Source: Sphingomonas changbaiensis NBRC 104936 | GTDB taxonomy: Bacteria; Pseudomonadota; Alphaproteobacteria; Sphingomonadales; Sphingomonadaceae | NCBI RefSeq assembly: GCF_000974765.1 | Contig: NZ_BBWU01000021.1 | Span: 62,001 to 126,000 of the forward strand | Reading direction: 5' to 3' | DNA length: 64,000 nucleotides | Shown here: positions 7,053-16,688 of the stretch, in pieces | How the letters are laid out: every line of letters starts with the position of its first letter | Numbering within the stretch: the stretch's first letter is position 1 | Notes under the pieces: model-generated | Told to the model about the DNA's origin: nothing | Database searches by the model: none | What the model saw: only the letters and a program-made list of their open reading frames with translations | Translations under genes and position numbers: made by a program

Positions 7053-9407
7053 TCACTTCCGCGGCAGCTCGACCGTGACCGCGGTCCCCTGCCCCGGTTC
7101 CGAAGCGAGGGTCAGCGATCCGCCGTGCGCCTCGACGAATTGGCGCGCGAGCGGGAGGCCCAGGCCGAGCGAGCTGCCACGCTCGCCTTCGTCCGTGCTG
7201 CGGCTGAACCGGTCGAACGCGCGCGCCTGTTCCTTGGAGGTCATGCCGGGGCCGCTGTCCGAAATGACGATCCGCACCGTCTCCTCATAGCCTTCGCCAC
7301 GAAGCAGGATCTGGCCGCCGGGTGGCGTGAAGCGGATCGCATTGGCAAGGAGATTGTCCAGCACCTGGCGGATGCGCCGGGCATCGCCGTTCATCGTACC
7401 GAGAGTCTTTTCGATCTCGACCGTGAATTCGATCGACTTCTCCGATGCGGCGGCGTCGGTCGCCTTGGCCGCCTCGCGCACGATGCGGCGCACATCGACG
7501 GACTTCTTCTCCAGCGGCAGCCCGCCCGCCTCGCTCTGCGTCAGGTCAAGCACGTGATCGATAAGCGTGCTCAGCCGCGCCACCGAATCGAGGATCGCGC
7601 GCACATATTCGTCGGCGGTGGGCGCGAGCTCGCCGGCATAGCCGCCCGCCAGCATTTCCGCGAACCCGCCGATCGAGGTCAGCGGAGTCCTCAGCTCATA
7701 GCTCATGTTGGCGACGAACGCGGTCTTGACCCGGTCCGCATCCTCCAGCGCCTCGTTGCGGTCGCGCAGCGCCGCTTCAATGCGCCGGCTGTCGGAGATA
7801 TCCAGCATCGTGAACAGCGCGTTGCCGTCCGGCAGCGGCACCGCGGCGAACTCGAAGTGCCGTCCGTTCTTCAGCGCGACACGGCCGCTCCGCTGCTTCC
7901 GGTCCTGGGTGGCAACCCGCACCAGCTCGCGGATGACAGCCGCACGGGAGGGATTGGCGAGCTGGCGTCCGGCCGCTTCGGCCAGCTGATCGACGCGCGG
8001 GTGCTTCGACAGGAACGCTTCGTCCAGGTCCCACACGTCGCGGAATTTCTGGTTCCAGAGCTGCAGCCGCCCGTCGGCGGCGAACACGCCGACCGCTTCG
8101 AACAGATTGTCGAACGTGGCCGCCCGCACGCGGAGCAGCGTGTCGCGCGCGCTTGCCAGTGCGACCTGCTCGGTCCGGTCCTCGAAAATCAGCAGCAGCC
8201 CGCCATCGGGAAGGGGCTGCGCGACGACGCGCAGATGGACGCCGCCCGGCAGCATCCAATTCTCTTCCTGGCCCTCGTCGGCGGCGGTGAACCAGCCGCG
8301 CCGCTCGTCGCGCCAGGCGCGGAAGTCGCGGACTTCAGGGAGCCGCCCGGTTTCCCGCATCCGTTCCAGCACGCGGTCGAACTCGGGGCCTTCGGACAGC
8401 CATTCGGGCTTGATTGCGAACAGCCGCATGAAGGCCTGGTTATAAAAGCTCAGCGACCGATCCGCCGCGAACTGCGCCACGCCCGCGGACAAGCGGTCGA
8501 GCAGATCGCGCTGCGCGTCGGCGAAGCGCCTGAAGGCCAGGCGCGCCTGCTCCAGCTCCTCGACATCGATTGCGTAGCCGGCCACGCCGGCATTGCCGAG
8601 CGGCACGTCGACGACCGAAAGGCTGCGCCGTTCGCCGCCGACCGTGGCGGGCAGCACGCGCGAGCTCATCAGGCCGCTTTCCCGCGCGGCCGCCGCTGCG
8701 GCGATCGGGTTGCGTCCGGGCGCGGCCTCGACCAGTTCGACCCCGCGCGTGATGACGTCGGCTGCGTCCTCCGCCTCGACCGCCTTCACGTAGGCGCTGT
8801 TGACGAGCGTCAGCTTCAGGTCCGGCCCGCGGTGCCACATCGGGATCGGTGAAGCCTCGATCAGTCCCGACAGCGCATCGAACGCCTTGGCCAGCCGATC
8901 GGCTTCGTCCGACAGCCGGGCAATCTCGGTCCGGACCTCGGTCGCATCGAAAAGATAGAGAATCGCCGTGCCCGATTCCGCGACCCCAGCCGGCGCCGGC
9001 CCGCCTCGCACCGTGAAGTTGCGTTTCGATTGCTGCGGACGAATCGTGCGATGAAAGCTCTTGCCGGTCGATTGGGCGAGGCGAATATCGTCTTCGAGCG
9101 CGGAGAGGTCGCTTTCCCACAGCCCGCGCCCCGGCCCGCACAACGCGCCGAGCGTCGCCGGCTGTTCGTCCAGCCCCAGCCAGTCGGCCAATCTCTCGGA
9201 CCCTTCGAGCGCGCCGTCCGCGTGGACCAGCACGATCAGCGCCGGCGCCGAGCCGATCAGCGCGTGCAGGCGACTGCACCTGAGCTCCGCCTCCTGCGCG
9301 CTGCGCCGAAGCCGGAGCCCGGTTGCAAGCGCCCAGACGGCGGCCCCGAGCCACAAGGCCAGGAGCGCGCCGATGATGGCGGCCTCAGGGGTCGTCAGCG
9401 CGAGCAC
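7053..9407 (-). CDS. divL: DivL-type PAS sensor kinase with tyrosine at the phospho-acceptor position
   Basis: A 784-residue membrane-anchored kinase-like protein with a hydrophobic N-terminal segment (residues 9-30), several PAS-like modules, a HisKA-type dimerisation helix and a HATPase domain (N-box DNLLANAIRFT, G-boxes DSGPGM and GLGLPLARQFV). The H-box reads NMSYELRTPLT: codon TAT gives Tyr570 where histidine kinases have His. In Caulobacter, DivL carries Tyr at the same site and works as a cell-cycle regulator of the CckA-CtrA pathway, so I call this DivL. The start is GTG at 9407 with a weak ribosome site. The gene follows a secreted amidohydrolase by 28 bp and precedes tsaE. The ortholog call rests on the Tyr, architecture and context. 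Confidence 0.85.
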   Translation of the reverse strand: MLALTTPEAAIIGALLALWLGAAVWALATGLRLRRSAQEAELRCSRLHALIGSAPALIVLVHADGALEGSERLADWLGLDEQPATLGALCGPGRGLWESDLSALEDDIRLAQSTGKSFHRTIRPQQSKRNFTVRGGPAPAGVAESGTAILYLFDATEVRTEIARLSDEADRLAKAFDALSGLIEASPIPMWHRGPDLKLTLVNSAYVKAVEAEDAADVITRGVELVEAAPGRNPIAAAAAARESGLMSSRVLPATVGGERRSLSVVDVPLGNAGVAGYAIDVEELEQARLAFRRFADAQRDLLDRLSAGVAQFAADRSLSFYNQAFMRLFAIKPEWLSEGPEFDRVLERMRETGRLPEVRDFRAWRDERRGWFTAADEGQEENWMLPGGVHLRVVAQPLPDGGLLLIFEDRTEQVALASARDTLLRVRAATFDNLFEAVGVFAADGRLQLWNQKFRDVWDLDEAFLSKHPRVDQLAEAAGRQLANPSRAAVIRELVRVATQDRKQRSGRVALKNGRHFEFAAVPLPDGNALFTMLDISDSRRIEAALRDRNEALEDADRVKTAFVANMSYELRTPLTSIGGFAEMLAGGYAGELAPTADEYVRAILDSVARLSTLIDHVLDLTQSEAGGLPLEKKSVDVRRIVREAAKATDAAASEKSIEFTVEIEKTLGTMNGDARRIRQVLDNLLANAIRFTPPGGQILLRGEGYEETVRIVISDSGPGMTSKEQARAFDRFSRSTDEGERGSSLGLGLPLARQFVEAHGGSLTLASEPGQGTAVTVELPRK

Positions 9408-9435
9408 GCGAGCGTCTTAGCGGGACTTGGCCGGA

Positions 9436-12400
9436 TCAGATATCCCCATCGCTGTGCGACGCCCCGGCCTTGCCGGCAGACGCGGTTCCGGAGGCTTCCC
9501 ACCAATAGGGCTGGCGCTTCCACGTGCCGGTCCCGACCTCGTTCATCGTCATCGGGTCGTACATCCGCCCGCCCAGCATCACCCTGCTGATCTTTTCGGT
9601 GTTGCGGATGTTCACCGTCGGATCGGCATCGAGCACGATCAGGTCGGCGAGCTTGCCGACCTCCAGCGAGCCGACATCCTTCGCGTAGCCGAGCGACGTC
9701 GCCGGCATGATCGTGCCGGCGCGGAGCGCGTCGATCGGCGACCAGCCGCCGCGAACGAACGACCACATTTCCCAATGCGGCCCCATGCCGGCCTGCTGGC
9801 CGTGCGCGCCGATCGACACCTGGATGCCCTTGTCGGCCAGCTTCTTCGCCTCGCGCGCACTGTCGTCGTCGACATAATCCTCTTCCGGCGCGATCTCGCG
9901 GCGCGTGTTCTGGGAAGCGAGGACGCCGGGCGGAATGTGCCGCATCAGCACCGGCTGGCGGAAGACGTCGGTGTGCGACCGCCAATAGGGATCGCCCGCC
10001 GGACCGCCATAGGTGACGACCAGGGTCGGCGTGTAGTTGGTCTTGGTCTGGGTCCAGAACTGGATCAGGTCGTCGTAGAAGATATCGAGCGGGATGTTGT
10101 GCTCGACGGTCGAGTTGCCGTCCTGGATGTGGGTGACGTCCAGCGCGTAGAGCGACCCGCCTTCCGGCACGACTTCCATGCCCTCGGCCTGCGCCGCGCG
10201 CACGATCATCTGACGCTGCTCGCGCCGCGGCTGGTTGTAGTTCTTGACCGAATGCGCGCCCTGCGCCTTCAGGCGCCGCACGTCCGCCAGCGCATCCTCA
10301 TATGTGTTGATCTCCGCGTAAACATCGGGCGCCTTGGCGCCATAGATGATCTCGCCGGTCGAGAAGATGCGCGGCGCCAGCACCTTGCCGGCCCGCTGCA
10401 TTTCCGACGTCACGAAGATTTCCGACGCGCGCGCCGAAGGATCGTGGATCGTCGTTGCGCCCATCGCCAGATTGACGATATCCGACCAATTCTGCTGCGG
10501 GACGAGCCCATCCTCGCCCTGCGGCCCATGCGCGTGCGCGTCGACCAGCCCGGGGATGATCGTCTTGCCAGCGACGTCGATCGTCTTGACGCCGGCCGGG
10601 ATCGGGGTCGAGCCGCGCGGGCCCACCGCGACGATCCGGTCGCCCTGGATCACGATCACGCCATCATCGATGATGCCGCCGTCCTTGCTGGCCATCGTCA
10701 CGATCTTCGCGCCGGTCAGCGCGAAGGTGCCGGTCGGCTTGTCGGCCGCGACCTGCATCGACAGGTCGGTGCCGGTCCGCGGCGGCTGGAACTTGGGCGC
10801 ATTCTCGCCCGACGGCGCTGAGTTGAAGAAGCCGGAGGATTCGGCGGTGAACACGGTCGGCCCCATGCTCCAGTGGAGCTGGCGGCCGTCGTTCGACCAA
10901 TGGATGAAGTCGGCGCCCTCGGCGCTGACGCGCGTGACCGGCATCGGTCCGCCCTTCTCATCCGCCGACACGTCCTGCGTGCCCGGCATCAGCGGCATCA
11001 CGAACGCCTCATAATTCTGGCGGAACGCGACGAAGCGGCCATCGGGCGAGACTTCATAGTCATTGACCAGATCGCCGGTCGCATGGACGCGCTTCGCCTG
11101 GCCGGAAAGGTCGGACGAGACGAGCTGGCGCTTGCCCTTCTCGCTCATGATCATGAACACGCGGTCGCCCGAGGCGCCGAACTGCGGCACGGCCCCGTCC
11201 TTCGCGACGCGCACCGGCGCGCCGCCCGAGGCCGCGACCTTGTAAACGCCCGGATCGTTCGACCATATGTCGGAAGTCAGGAAGCCGCCCTCGACGCGCT
11301 CGAACACGATCGTCTTGCCGTCGGGCGAGAATTGCGGCCGCGCATAGTGCCCCGGCTGCGTGGTCACGTCCTTTGCCGACCCGCCGCTTGCCGAGACGGT
11401 GCGGATGCGGCCGAGACCCAGGTCGGTCCAGTCGACGAATGCGATCGTCCGCCCGTCGCGCGACCAGGTCGGATACATCTCGAAACTGTCGTCCTTGGCA
11501 CTGGTCAGCCGCCGCGCCGCGCCGCCCGACATCGGCTTGATCCAGAGCTTGCCCAGCGTCTCGAACACGACCTGCCGCCCGTCCGGAGAAACGGTCGGCC
11601 AGCGCGGCATCTTGGTCGTGAATCTGTCGGGCGCGACCTCGACCTGCGGATGCGTCGCGTCGATCACCACGCGCGTATCCTGCACATGGAACGGGATGTC
11701 CGCAGCGCCCGTGCCGTCCGCGTTCACGCGCCGGATCTTGCCGCCCGCCCAGAAGACGACGCTCTTCGCATCCGGCGTCCACGCCATATTCGGGTACACG
11801 CCCGTCACCGCCCAGGTCTCCTGCACGTCCTGGTCGAGATCGTCGTAGATCTTGCGCTCTTCGCCCGAAGCGAGATCGCGGACATAGAGCTTGGACTTGG
11901 CCCGCTCGCGCCGCACGAACGCGATCTTCTTGCCGTCCGGCGACGGGGTCGGCCGCACGGACCCGCCGGCGCCTGAGACGGTCGTCGTCACTTCGCCGGT
12001 TTCGAGATTATAGTTCTCGATGTGGAACAGGTCGGTGTTCGAGTTCTGCGCATACTCGAAGATCGGCCCCGGCGTGACGTTGCGCTCGTAATAGATGCTC
12101 TTTCCGTCGGGCGCGTAGATCGGCTCGCCCAGTTCCTTCTGCAGCACCTCGCTGGCGCGCTTGACCAAGGGCACGCCGCCGCCCCCCGAGACATGGTACA
12201 GCCAGACCTCGCCGGTGCCCAATGAACGGCCGGTCGTGAAATGCTTCTTGGCGACGATGAAGCGGCCGTCCGGGCTCCAGCTCGGCTGGTTCAGCAGGCG
12301 GAAATCCTCCTTCGTCACCTGCCGCTTGTCGGAACCGTCGACGTTCATCACCCAGATATTGTCGCCGCCGCCGCGATCGGAGACGAACGCAATCCGCTTG

Positions 12401-12813
12401 CCGTCGGGCGAAAAGCGCGGCTGCTGCTCATAGGCGAGCCCTTCCGCGATCCGCGTCGGCGTGCCGCCCGCGATCGGCATCGTGTAGATGTCGCCCAGCA
12501 GGTCGAACGCGATCCACCGCCCGTCGGGCGACACATCGACGTTCATCCAGCTGCCTTCGCTGACATTGATCGGAATCTGGTGCGTGACCATGCCCGGCGG
12601 CGCGTTCACGTCCCACTTCTCGGACTTGGCCGGATTGATCGCCGGAGTTTTAGCGCCAGCCGGCGGCAGCGGCGCACTGCGCTGCTCCGGATTGAGGACC
12701 TGGTTCTCGGGTGCCTGCGTCTCCTGGACCGGCTGCGGCGGCGTCGGCGTCTGCGCGAAGGAAGAGGTCGTCGCCAGCAAGCCGGCGACCAGCGCGGTCA
12801 GTCGAATCGTCAT
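9436..12813 (-). CDS. Secreted TolB-like beta-propeller/amidohydrolase fusion protein
   Basis: A 1125-residue protein with a signal peptide (cut near SSFAQ). Residues from about 80 to 650 are repeated PD40/WD40-like blades (many copies of SPDGRxIAF, SPDGKKIAFV and SWSPDGRFIVAK). The C-terminal part is an imidazolonepropionase-type amidohydrolase with GKTIIPGLVDAHAHGPQGE (HxH metal site), a later TVEHNIP and the closing LADLIVLDADPTVNIRNT. It is probably a periplasmic or surface hydrolase of peptides or cyclic amides; the substrate is unknown. The start is ATG 12813 after GGGGATG. Residues upstream of it are not protein-like. It may be co-transcribed with the downstream divL-like gene (28 bp). 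Confidence 0.9.
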   Translation of the reverse strand: MTIRLTALVAGLLATTSSFAQTPTPPQPVQETQAPENQVLNPEQRSAPLPPAGAKTPAINPAKSEKWDVNAPPGMVTHQIPINVSEGSWMNVDVSPDGRWIAFDLLGDIYTMPIAGGTPTRIAEGLAYEQQPRFSPDGKRIAFVSDRGGGDNIWVMNVDGSDKRQVTKEDFRLLNQPSWSPDGRFIVAKKHFTTGRSLGTGEVWLYHVSGGGGVPLVKRASEVLQKELGEPIYAPDGKSIYYERNVTPGPIFEYAQNSNTDLFHIENYNLETGEVTTTVSGAGGSVRPTPSPDGKKIAFVRRERAKSKLYVRDLASGEERKIYDDLDQDVQETWAVTGVYPNMAWTPDAKSVVFWAGGKIRRVNADGTGAADIPFHVQDTRVVIDATHPQVEVAPDRFTTKMPRWPTVSPDGRQVVFETLGKLWIKPMSGGAARRLTSAKDDSFEMYPTWSRDGRTIAFVDWTDLGLGRIRTVSASGGSAKDVTTQPGHYARPQFSPDGKTIVFERVEGGFLTSDIWSNDPGVYKVAASGGAPVRVAKDGAVPQFGASGDRVFMIMSEKGKRQLVSSDLSGQAKRVHATGDLVNDYEVSPDGRFVAFRQNYEAFVMPLMPGTQDVSADEKGGPMPVTRVSAEGADFIHWSNDGRQLHWSMGPTVFTAESSGFFNSAPSGENAPKFQPPRTGTDLSMQVAADKPTGTFALTGAKIVTMASKDGGIIDDGVIVIQGDRIVAVGPRGSTPIPAGVKTIDVAGKTIIPGLVDAHAHGPQGEDGLVPQQNWSDIVNLAMGATTIHDPSARASEIFVTSEMQRAGKVLAPRIFSTGEIIYGAKAPDVYAEINTYEDALADVRRLKAQGAHSVKNYNQPRREQRQMIVRAAQAEGMEVVPEGGSLYALDVTHIQDGNSTVEHNIPLDIFYDDLIQFWTQTKTNYTPTLVVTYGGPAGDPYWRSHTDVFRQPVLMRHIPPGVLASQNTRREIAPEEDYVDDDSAREAKKLADKGIQVSIGAHGQQAGMGPHWEMWSFVRGGWSPIDALRAGTIMPATSLGYAKDVGSLEVGKLADLIVLDADPTVNIRNTEKISRVMLGGRMYDPMTMNEVGTGTWKRQPYWWEASGTASAGKAGASHSDGDI

Positions 12814-12932
12814 GTAATGAGCATCCCCAGGATTTGTTCTGGTCCAATGCTCTAGAAGCGAACGGTCGCGCCCCACAAGGGACACGACCGCTGCTTTTCG
12901 ATGAACGTCGTCAATGCGCTTGGAGCATCACG

Positions 12933-13325
12933 TCAGCCGGCCTGAAGCGGCTTTGCACTCTTGCTGCCTGGCCGAACGCTGAAGATGGCGCGCGCCGCTT
13001 CGCGCGGCGTGAGGCCGGGGAGCATCGCGGCCTGCTGCATGTGATCGGCCTCGGTGCCGCAGGCGAATTGCGCGACCGCGGAGATTTCGTCCGTTGGCGA
13101 TCGCGCGCCACAACGCCCGGTCCAGGTCGCCGTGCTGACCGTCCCGTCGCGCGCGATCCGGACGGCGTTCACGCTGGCAGTCATTCCCGCATGCCGAACC
13201 GTATCGCCATCGACGAACACGGCTGCATCATCGCCGGAATCCCCCGCGACCCACCACCAGTCCGCCGCATGCGCCGGGGCGGCAAGCGATGCGGAAAGGA
13301 AAAGCGCGGCTGCGATCGTCTTCAT
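12933..13325 (-). CDS. Small secreted protein of unknown function
   Basis: A 130-residue protein with a clean signal peptide (MKTIAAALFLSASLAAPAHA). After it comes a WWWVAGDSGDDAAVFVDGD stretch, resembling the beta-rich surface-adhesin-E-like domains of small periplasmic proteins, and two cysteines that could pair (GRCGARS, FACGTE). ATG 13325 is chosen because GGGAG lies 7 bases upstream and the signal peptide begins there. I cannot assign a function. It sits between a TonB receptor and the propeller/amidohydrolase gene. Confidence 0.7.
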   Translation of the reverse strand: MKTIAAALFLSASLAAPAHAADWWWVAGDSGDDAAVFVDGDTVRHAGMTASVNAVRIARDGTVSTATWTGRCGARSPTDEISAVAQFACGTEADHMQQAAMLPGLTPREAARAIFSVRPGSKSAKPLQAG

Positions 13326-13421
13326 GTTCAACTCCCTGGCCCGTGCGGGCATTGTCGGAAGAAGAACGATCGGGCCGCATCGCCCGATCCGTGGCAAGAT
13401 GGTTAACGCCTTCGAAGCAAA

Positions 13422-13451
13422 CGAGCCCGCCCCCTTTCGGGAATGGGCTCG
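13422..13451 (-). terminator. Probable terminator of the TonB receptor gene
   Basis: Read on the minus strand, CGAGCCC pairs with GGGCTCG around an inner CCC-GAAA-GGG hairpin, followed by TTTG. It lies 25 bp after the receptor's stop. Confidence 0.6.
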
Positions 13452-13475
13452 CCGCCATTCAACGCCTGTCTGCGA

Positions 13476-16400
13476 TCAGAACTTCACAGTCGCGCCGACA
13501 TACATGAAGCGGCCGACATTGTCGTAGATCGCGTCGTCGCCATTGCCGAGCAGCCCCAAGGGCGGCTGCTTGTTGGTCAGGTTGTCCACGCCGCCATAGA
13601 AGGTGAAGCGCTTGTCGACGTCCAGCGACGCCCGGATGTTGTGGTAGACAACGGCCGGATAATAGACCCGATCGGCGTAATAGGGATTGAGCGCCGGCAC
13701 GCCGTTGGTGTCGTGCTGGGCTTCCCAATCGGTGATCGACTGCTTGCCGATATAGCGGAGCTGATAACCGACCGTCAGGTTCTTGTGGGTGTAATCCGCC
13801 GACAGGTTGAACTGATAGACGGGGTCGCCCAGCTCACCCTTTACCCGCTCCGGCTGGGTCGGTGCATCCAGATACGGATAGTCCGTCCGGTTGCGGACCC
13901 AGTTGCCGACGAACCGCAGCGCCAGCTTGTTGTCCGCGTCAAAGCTGTGATTGTAGGCGATATCGAGGTCGATGCCCTTGGCCTGAAGCGCCGAGAAGTT
14001 CACGGTGCTCTGGAGCAGGGCCGGACGCGCGAAATAGCCGTTCGCCTGGCGCGGATTGATCAGCTTGCAGAACTGGTTGTCGAGCGTCGGCGCGTCGTAA
14101 CACGCGTCGAGGATCGTCTGCGCGTCGACCGCATTGATCACGTTGTTGATGCGGATATCATAGTAATCCGCCGTGATCGCCAGACCCGGAATGAAGGATG
14201 GCTGCACGATCACGCCATAGGTCCAGCTCCGCGACTTCTCCGCCGTCAGGTTCGGATTGCCGCCCGACAGGAACTCGGTCGAGCTTGCCCGCGCAACGTC
14301 GTTGACGAAGCCGGCCGGAACGCCCGCCGCCGCACAATTCGCAGCCCGCGTGGATTTGCCCTTGTCGATGAAGTTCACATCGCAAGGATCGTCCAGCAGG
14401 TCGAAGTTCTGCGAGGGCGAGTTGTAGAGGTCCGTGAGGGTCGGCGCCCGCACCGAACGCGAATAATTCACACGGAACTTCACGTCGCGGATCGGGGAGT
14501 AGATGCCGCCGGCGTTCCAGGCGAACACCGTGCCGGTCGAGCCCTTATAGTCGGCAACGCGGCCGGCGCCGTTGAGCGTCAACTCTTGCGCGAACGGCAG
14601 ATCGCGAAGGATCGGCAGCTCCAGCTCGCCATAGGCTTCCTTCACCGCGAACGAGGGCGGACGGAAGTCCGGGATCGCGTTGAAGAAGGTGTCGCCGCCC
14701 TTGACGCTGTCGTCATAGACGTACGACGCCGTCTCGCGCCGATACTCGCCGCCGATCGCGAAGCGGACCGGCCCACCCGGCAGCTCGAACAGCTGCGAGC
14801 TGTCGCCGACCAGGTTCGCCACCACATCGAGCTCGCTCGCGCGGCCGCGGCCATGCGAGGTCGTGTTGATGTAGTTCAGCGCGGCCTGGCTGGGTGCGCC
14901 ATTGCCGAAGATGTTCAGCGGCACGCACGACGGATCGGTGACGCTGGTCTGGTTGATCCGGCAGACGATCTGGCCATCCGCGTTCCGCACCGCGTCGACC
15001 GCGTTCAGGAAACGCGACTCGTAACGGTTGTTGTAGAAATTGGATCGGCTCCAGAACCGGCCGTAGTTGACCGAGACGTCGTACTTCCAGTCGTCGTTGA
15101 AATTGCCTTCCACGCCGCCGACGATGCGGAAGGTGTCGCGCTGGTCGAACTCGTCACGCGTACCGAAGTCGACATTGTTGCGGTTGACGCGGAAGAAGGT
15201 CGATCCGGCGGGAAGCAGGGACTGGATCGTCGCCGCAGCCGCCGGGTTCAGGAAGGCGTTGTCAAAGAAGATCGGCGTGCCCGAACCCAGATAGGTGTCG
15301 GGATCGGCGCCACTGCCCTGGGGTCCGCCCTGACCGAACGTCGGAGCGCCCTGGTTGAAGCTCTCGACCCGGACGAACTTCGCCTCGATGAACGGCTTGA
15401 ACGCGTCGGACACGTCGAAATGGCCGAGCACGTTCGCGACATAGCGCTTCAGGCGCGGATAGAGCGTGCCGGTATCGTTCAGCGTCGCGCCGTCGCCGCC
15501 CTGGTTGTTGCCGGAGCCGGCGGGACGGAAATCGGTGCCGTAATTATACTCGTAGAGCGTCCCGTCCGGATGGAAGCCGAACACGCGCGGCGCGCCGTTG
15601 TCGCGGCAGGCGGCGGCGATGCCACCGGCTCCGCACTTGAGCACGCTGCTGCCGTTATAGGCGATGAAGTTGCCGCCATTGTCATAGCCGAAGCTGTGGA
15701 CGCCGGTCAGGAAGGTGCGATCCGGGATCGTGTTGTCGTTCTTCGGGCTGTCGACCAGCTGGAACTGACGGCGACCGGCATAGGCTCCGGTGAGGCCGGG
15801 CCGGTCGGCATAGGTCAGCAGGTCCGACTGGTTATATTCCAGGCTGACGGCGACGTTGCCGCGGCCGTCCGCGAAATTCTTGCCCCAGGTCGTCGACAGC
15901 CGATAAGTCGGCCGGTCGCCATGGCTGGTGATGCCGGCCTGCGCGTTGGCCGTGAACCCGTCGAAATCGCGCTTCAGCACGAAGTTGACGACGCCCGCCA
16001 TCGCGTCCGAACCATAAACGGCCGAGCTGCCGCCGGTGACGACGTCGACGCGTTCGATCAGGTCGGTCGGGATCGTGTTCGTGTCGACCAGGAAGTCGCC
16101 GGGCGACGAGGTGATGTGGCGCCGGCCGTTGACCAGCACCAGCGTGCGCGTTGTACCCAGGCCGCGCAGATCGAGCAGGTTGAGGCCCGAGGTGCCGATA
16201 TACTGGGTCGAGTTCGCCTGGCTGTACGTCGAACGCAGCGACGGCAGGTCGTTGAGCACGTCGCCGACCGCGACCTGGCCGGAACGGGTCAGGTCGGTCG
16301 CGGTCACCGTGGTGACCGGAATCGGCGAATCGAGCGTCGGCCGCGAGATGCGCGAGCCGGTGACGACGATGTCCGCGCCCATGTCGGCGGAGGCGTCAGC

Positions 16401-16517
16401 CGTCACCAGCGGAGCCGCGGCTTCGGGGGTCGCGGTCTGGGCAAAGGCTGCTGATGAAAGAGAGGCAGTTAGGATCGATACACTGGTAAGAAAACAAGCA
16501 CGCTTACTGATACGCAT
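13476..16517 (-). CDS. Large TonB-dependent receptor
   Basis: A 1013-residue outer-membrane receptor. The signal peptide ends near SSAAFAQ, and a TonB-box-like region precedes the plug (DIVVTGSRI, RGLGTTRTLVLVNGRR, GGSSAVYGSDAMAGVVNFVLK). The barrel closes with MYVGATVKF, whose terminal Phe is typical for Bam-dependent folding. This class with the 'GSRI...SPIPVTTV' plug is abundant in sphingomonads and takes up large or scarce substrates, often peptides or saccharides; the substrate is not deducible. The start is ATG 16517, with AGGAG 7 bases upstream. Nearby secreted hydrolases suggest scavenging of polymer fragments. Confidence 0.93.
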   Translation of the reverse strand: MRISKRACFLTSVSILTASLSSAAFAQTATPEAAAPLVTADASADMGADIVVTGSRISRPTLDSPIPVTTVTATDLTRSGQVAVGDVLNDLPSLRSTYSQANSTQYIGTSGLNLLDLRGLGTTRTLVLVNGRRHITSSPGDFLVDTNTIPTDLIERVDVVTGGSSAVYGSDAMAGVVNFVLKRDFDGFTANAQAGITSHGDRPTYRLSTTWGKNFADGRGNVAVSLEYNQSDLLTYADRPGLTGAYAGRRQFQLVDSPKNDNTIPDRTFLTGVHSFGYDNGGNFIAYNGSSVLKCGAGGIAAACRDNGAPRVFGFHPDGTLYEYNYGTDFRPAGSGNNQGGDGATLNDTGTLYPRLKRYVANVLGHFDVSDAFKPFIEAKFVRVESFNQGAPTFGQGGPQGSGADPDTYLGSGTPIFFDNAFLNPAAAATIQSLLPAGSTFFRVNRNNVDFGTRDEFDQRDTFRIVGGVEGNFNDDWKYDVSVNYGRFWSRSNFYNNRYESRFLNAVDAVRNADGQIVCRINQTSVTDPSCVPLNIFGNGAPSQAALNYINTTSHGRGRASELDVVANLVGDSSQLFELPGGPVRFAIGGEYRRETASYVYDDSVKGGDTFFNAIPDFRPPSFAVKEAYGELELPILRDLPFAQELTLNGAGRVADYKGSTGTVFAWNAGGIYSPIRDVKFRVNYSRSVRAPTLTDLYNSPSQNFDLLDDPCDVNFIDKGKSTRAANCAAAGVPAGFVNDVARASSTEFLSGGNPNLTAEKSRSWTYGVIVQPSFIPGLAITADYYDIRINNVINAVDAQTILDACYDAPTLDNQFCKLINPRQANGYFARPALLQSTVNFSALQAKGIDLDIAYNHSFDADNKLALRFVGNWVRNRTDYPYLDAPTQPERVKGELGDPVYQFNLSADYTHKNLTVGYQLRYIGKQSITDWEAQHDTNGVPALNPYYADRVYYPAVVYHNIRASLDVDKRFTFYGGVDNLTNKQPPLGLLGNGDDAIYDNVGRFMYVGATVKF

Positions 16518-16632
16518 TCCAAGCTCCTGAACCACCCACGTCCAGTCGCTCCCCGCGCGCCTCCTTGCTGCCGCCGCCCGGTGCGGCAACCGTAATTCCC
16601 GCAATCCGAACCGAAAATCGCGAGTTTGGCAT

Positions 16633-16671
16633 GAAAAAGGGGCGGCGCGATCCTTCGATCGCCCGCCCCTC
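16633..16671 (-). terminator. Rho-independent terminator of ahcY
   Basis: On the minus strand AGGGGCGG-G-CGATC pairs with GATCG-CG-CCGCCCCT around GAAG and is followed by a run of T. It lies about 20 bp beyond the ahcY stop. Confidence 0.85.
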
Positions 16672-16688
16672 TTTTCAACGGCTTGTCG

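Noticed and set aside
13443-16454. A 1003-codon open frame on the plus strand
   Set aside because: It is exactly antisense to the TonB receptor gene, is rich in Arg/Val/Ala without domain signatures, and arises from GC-rich third-codon bias of the real gene.
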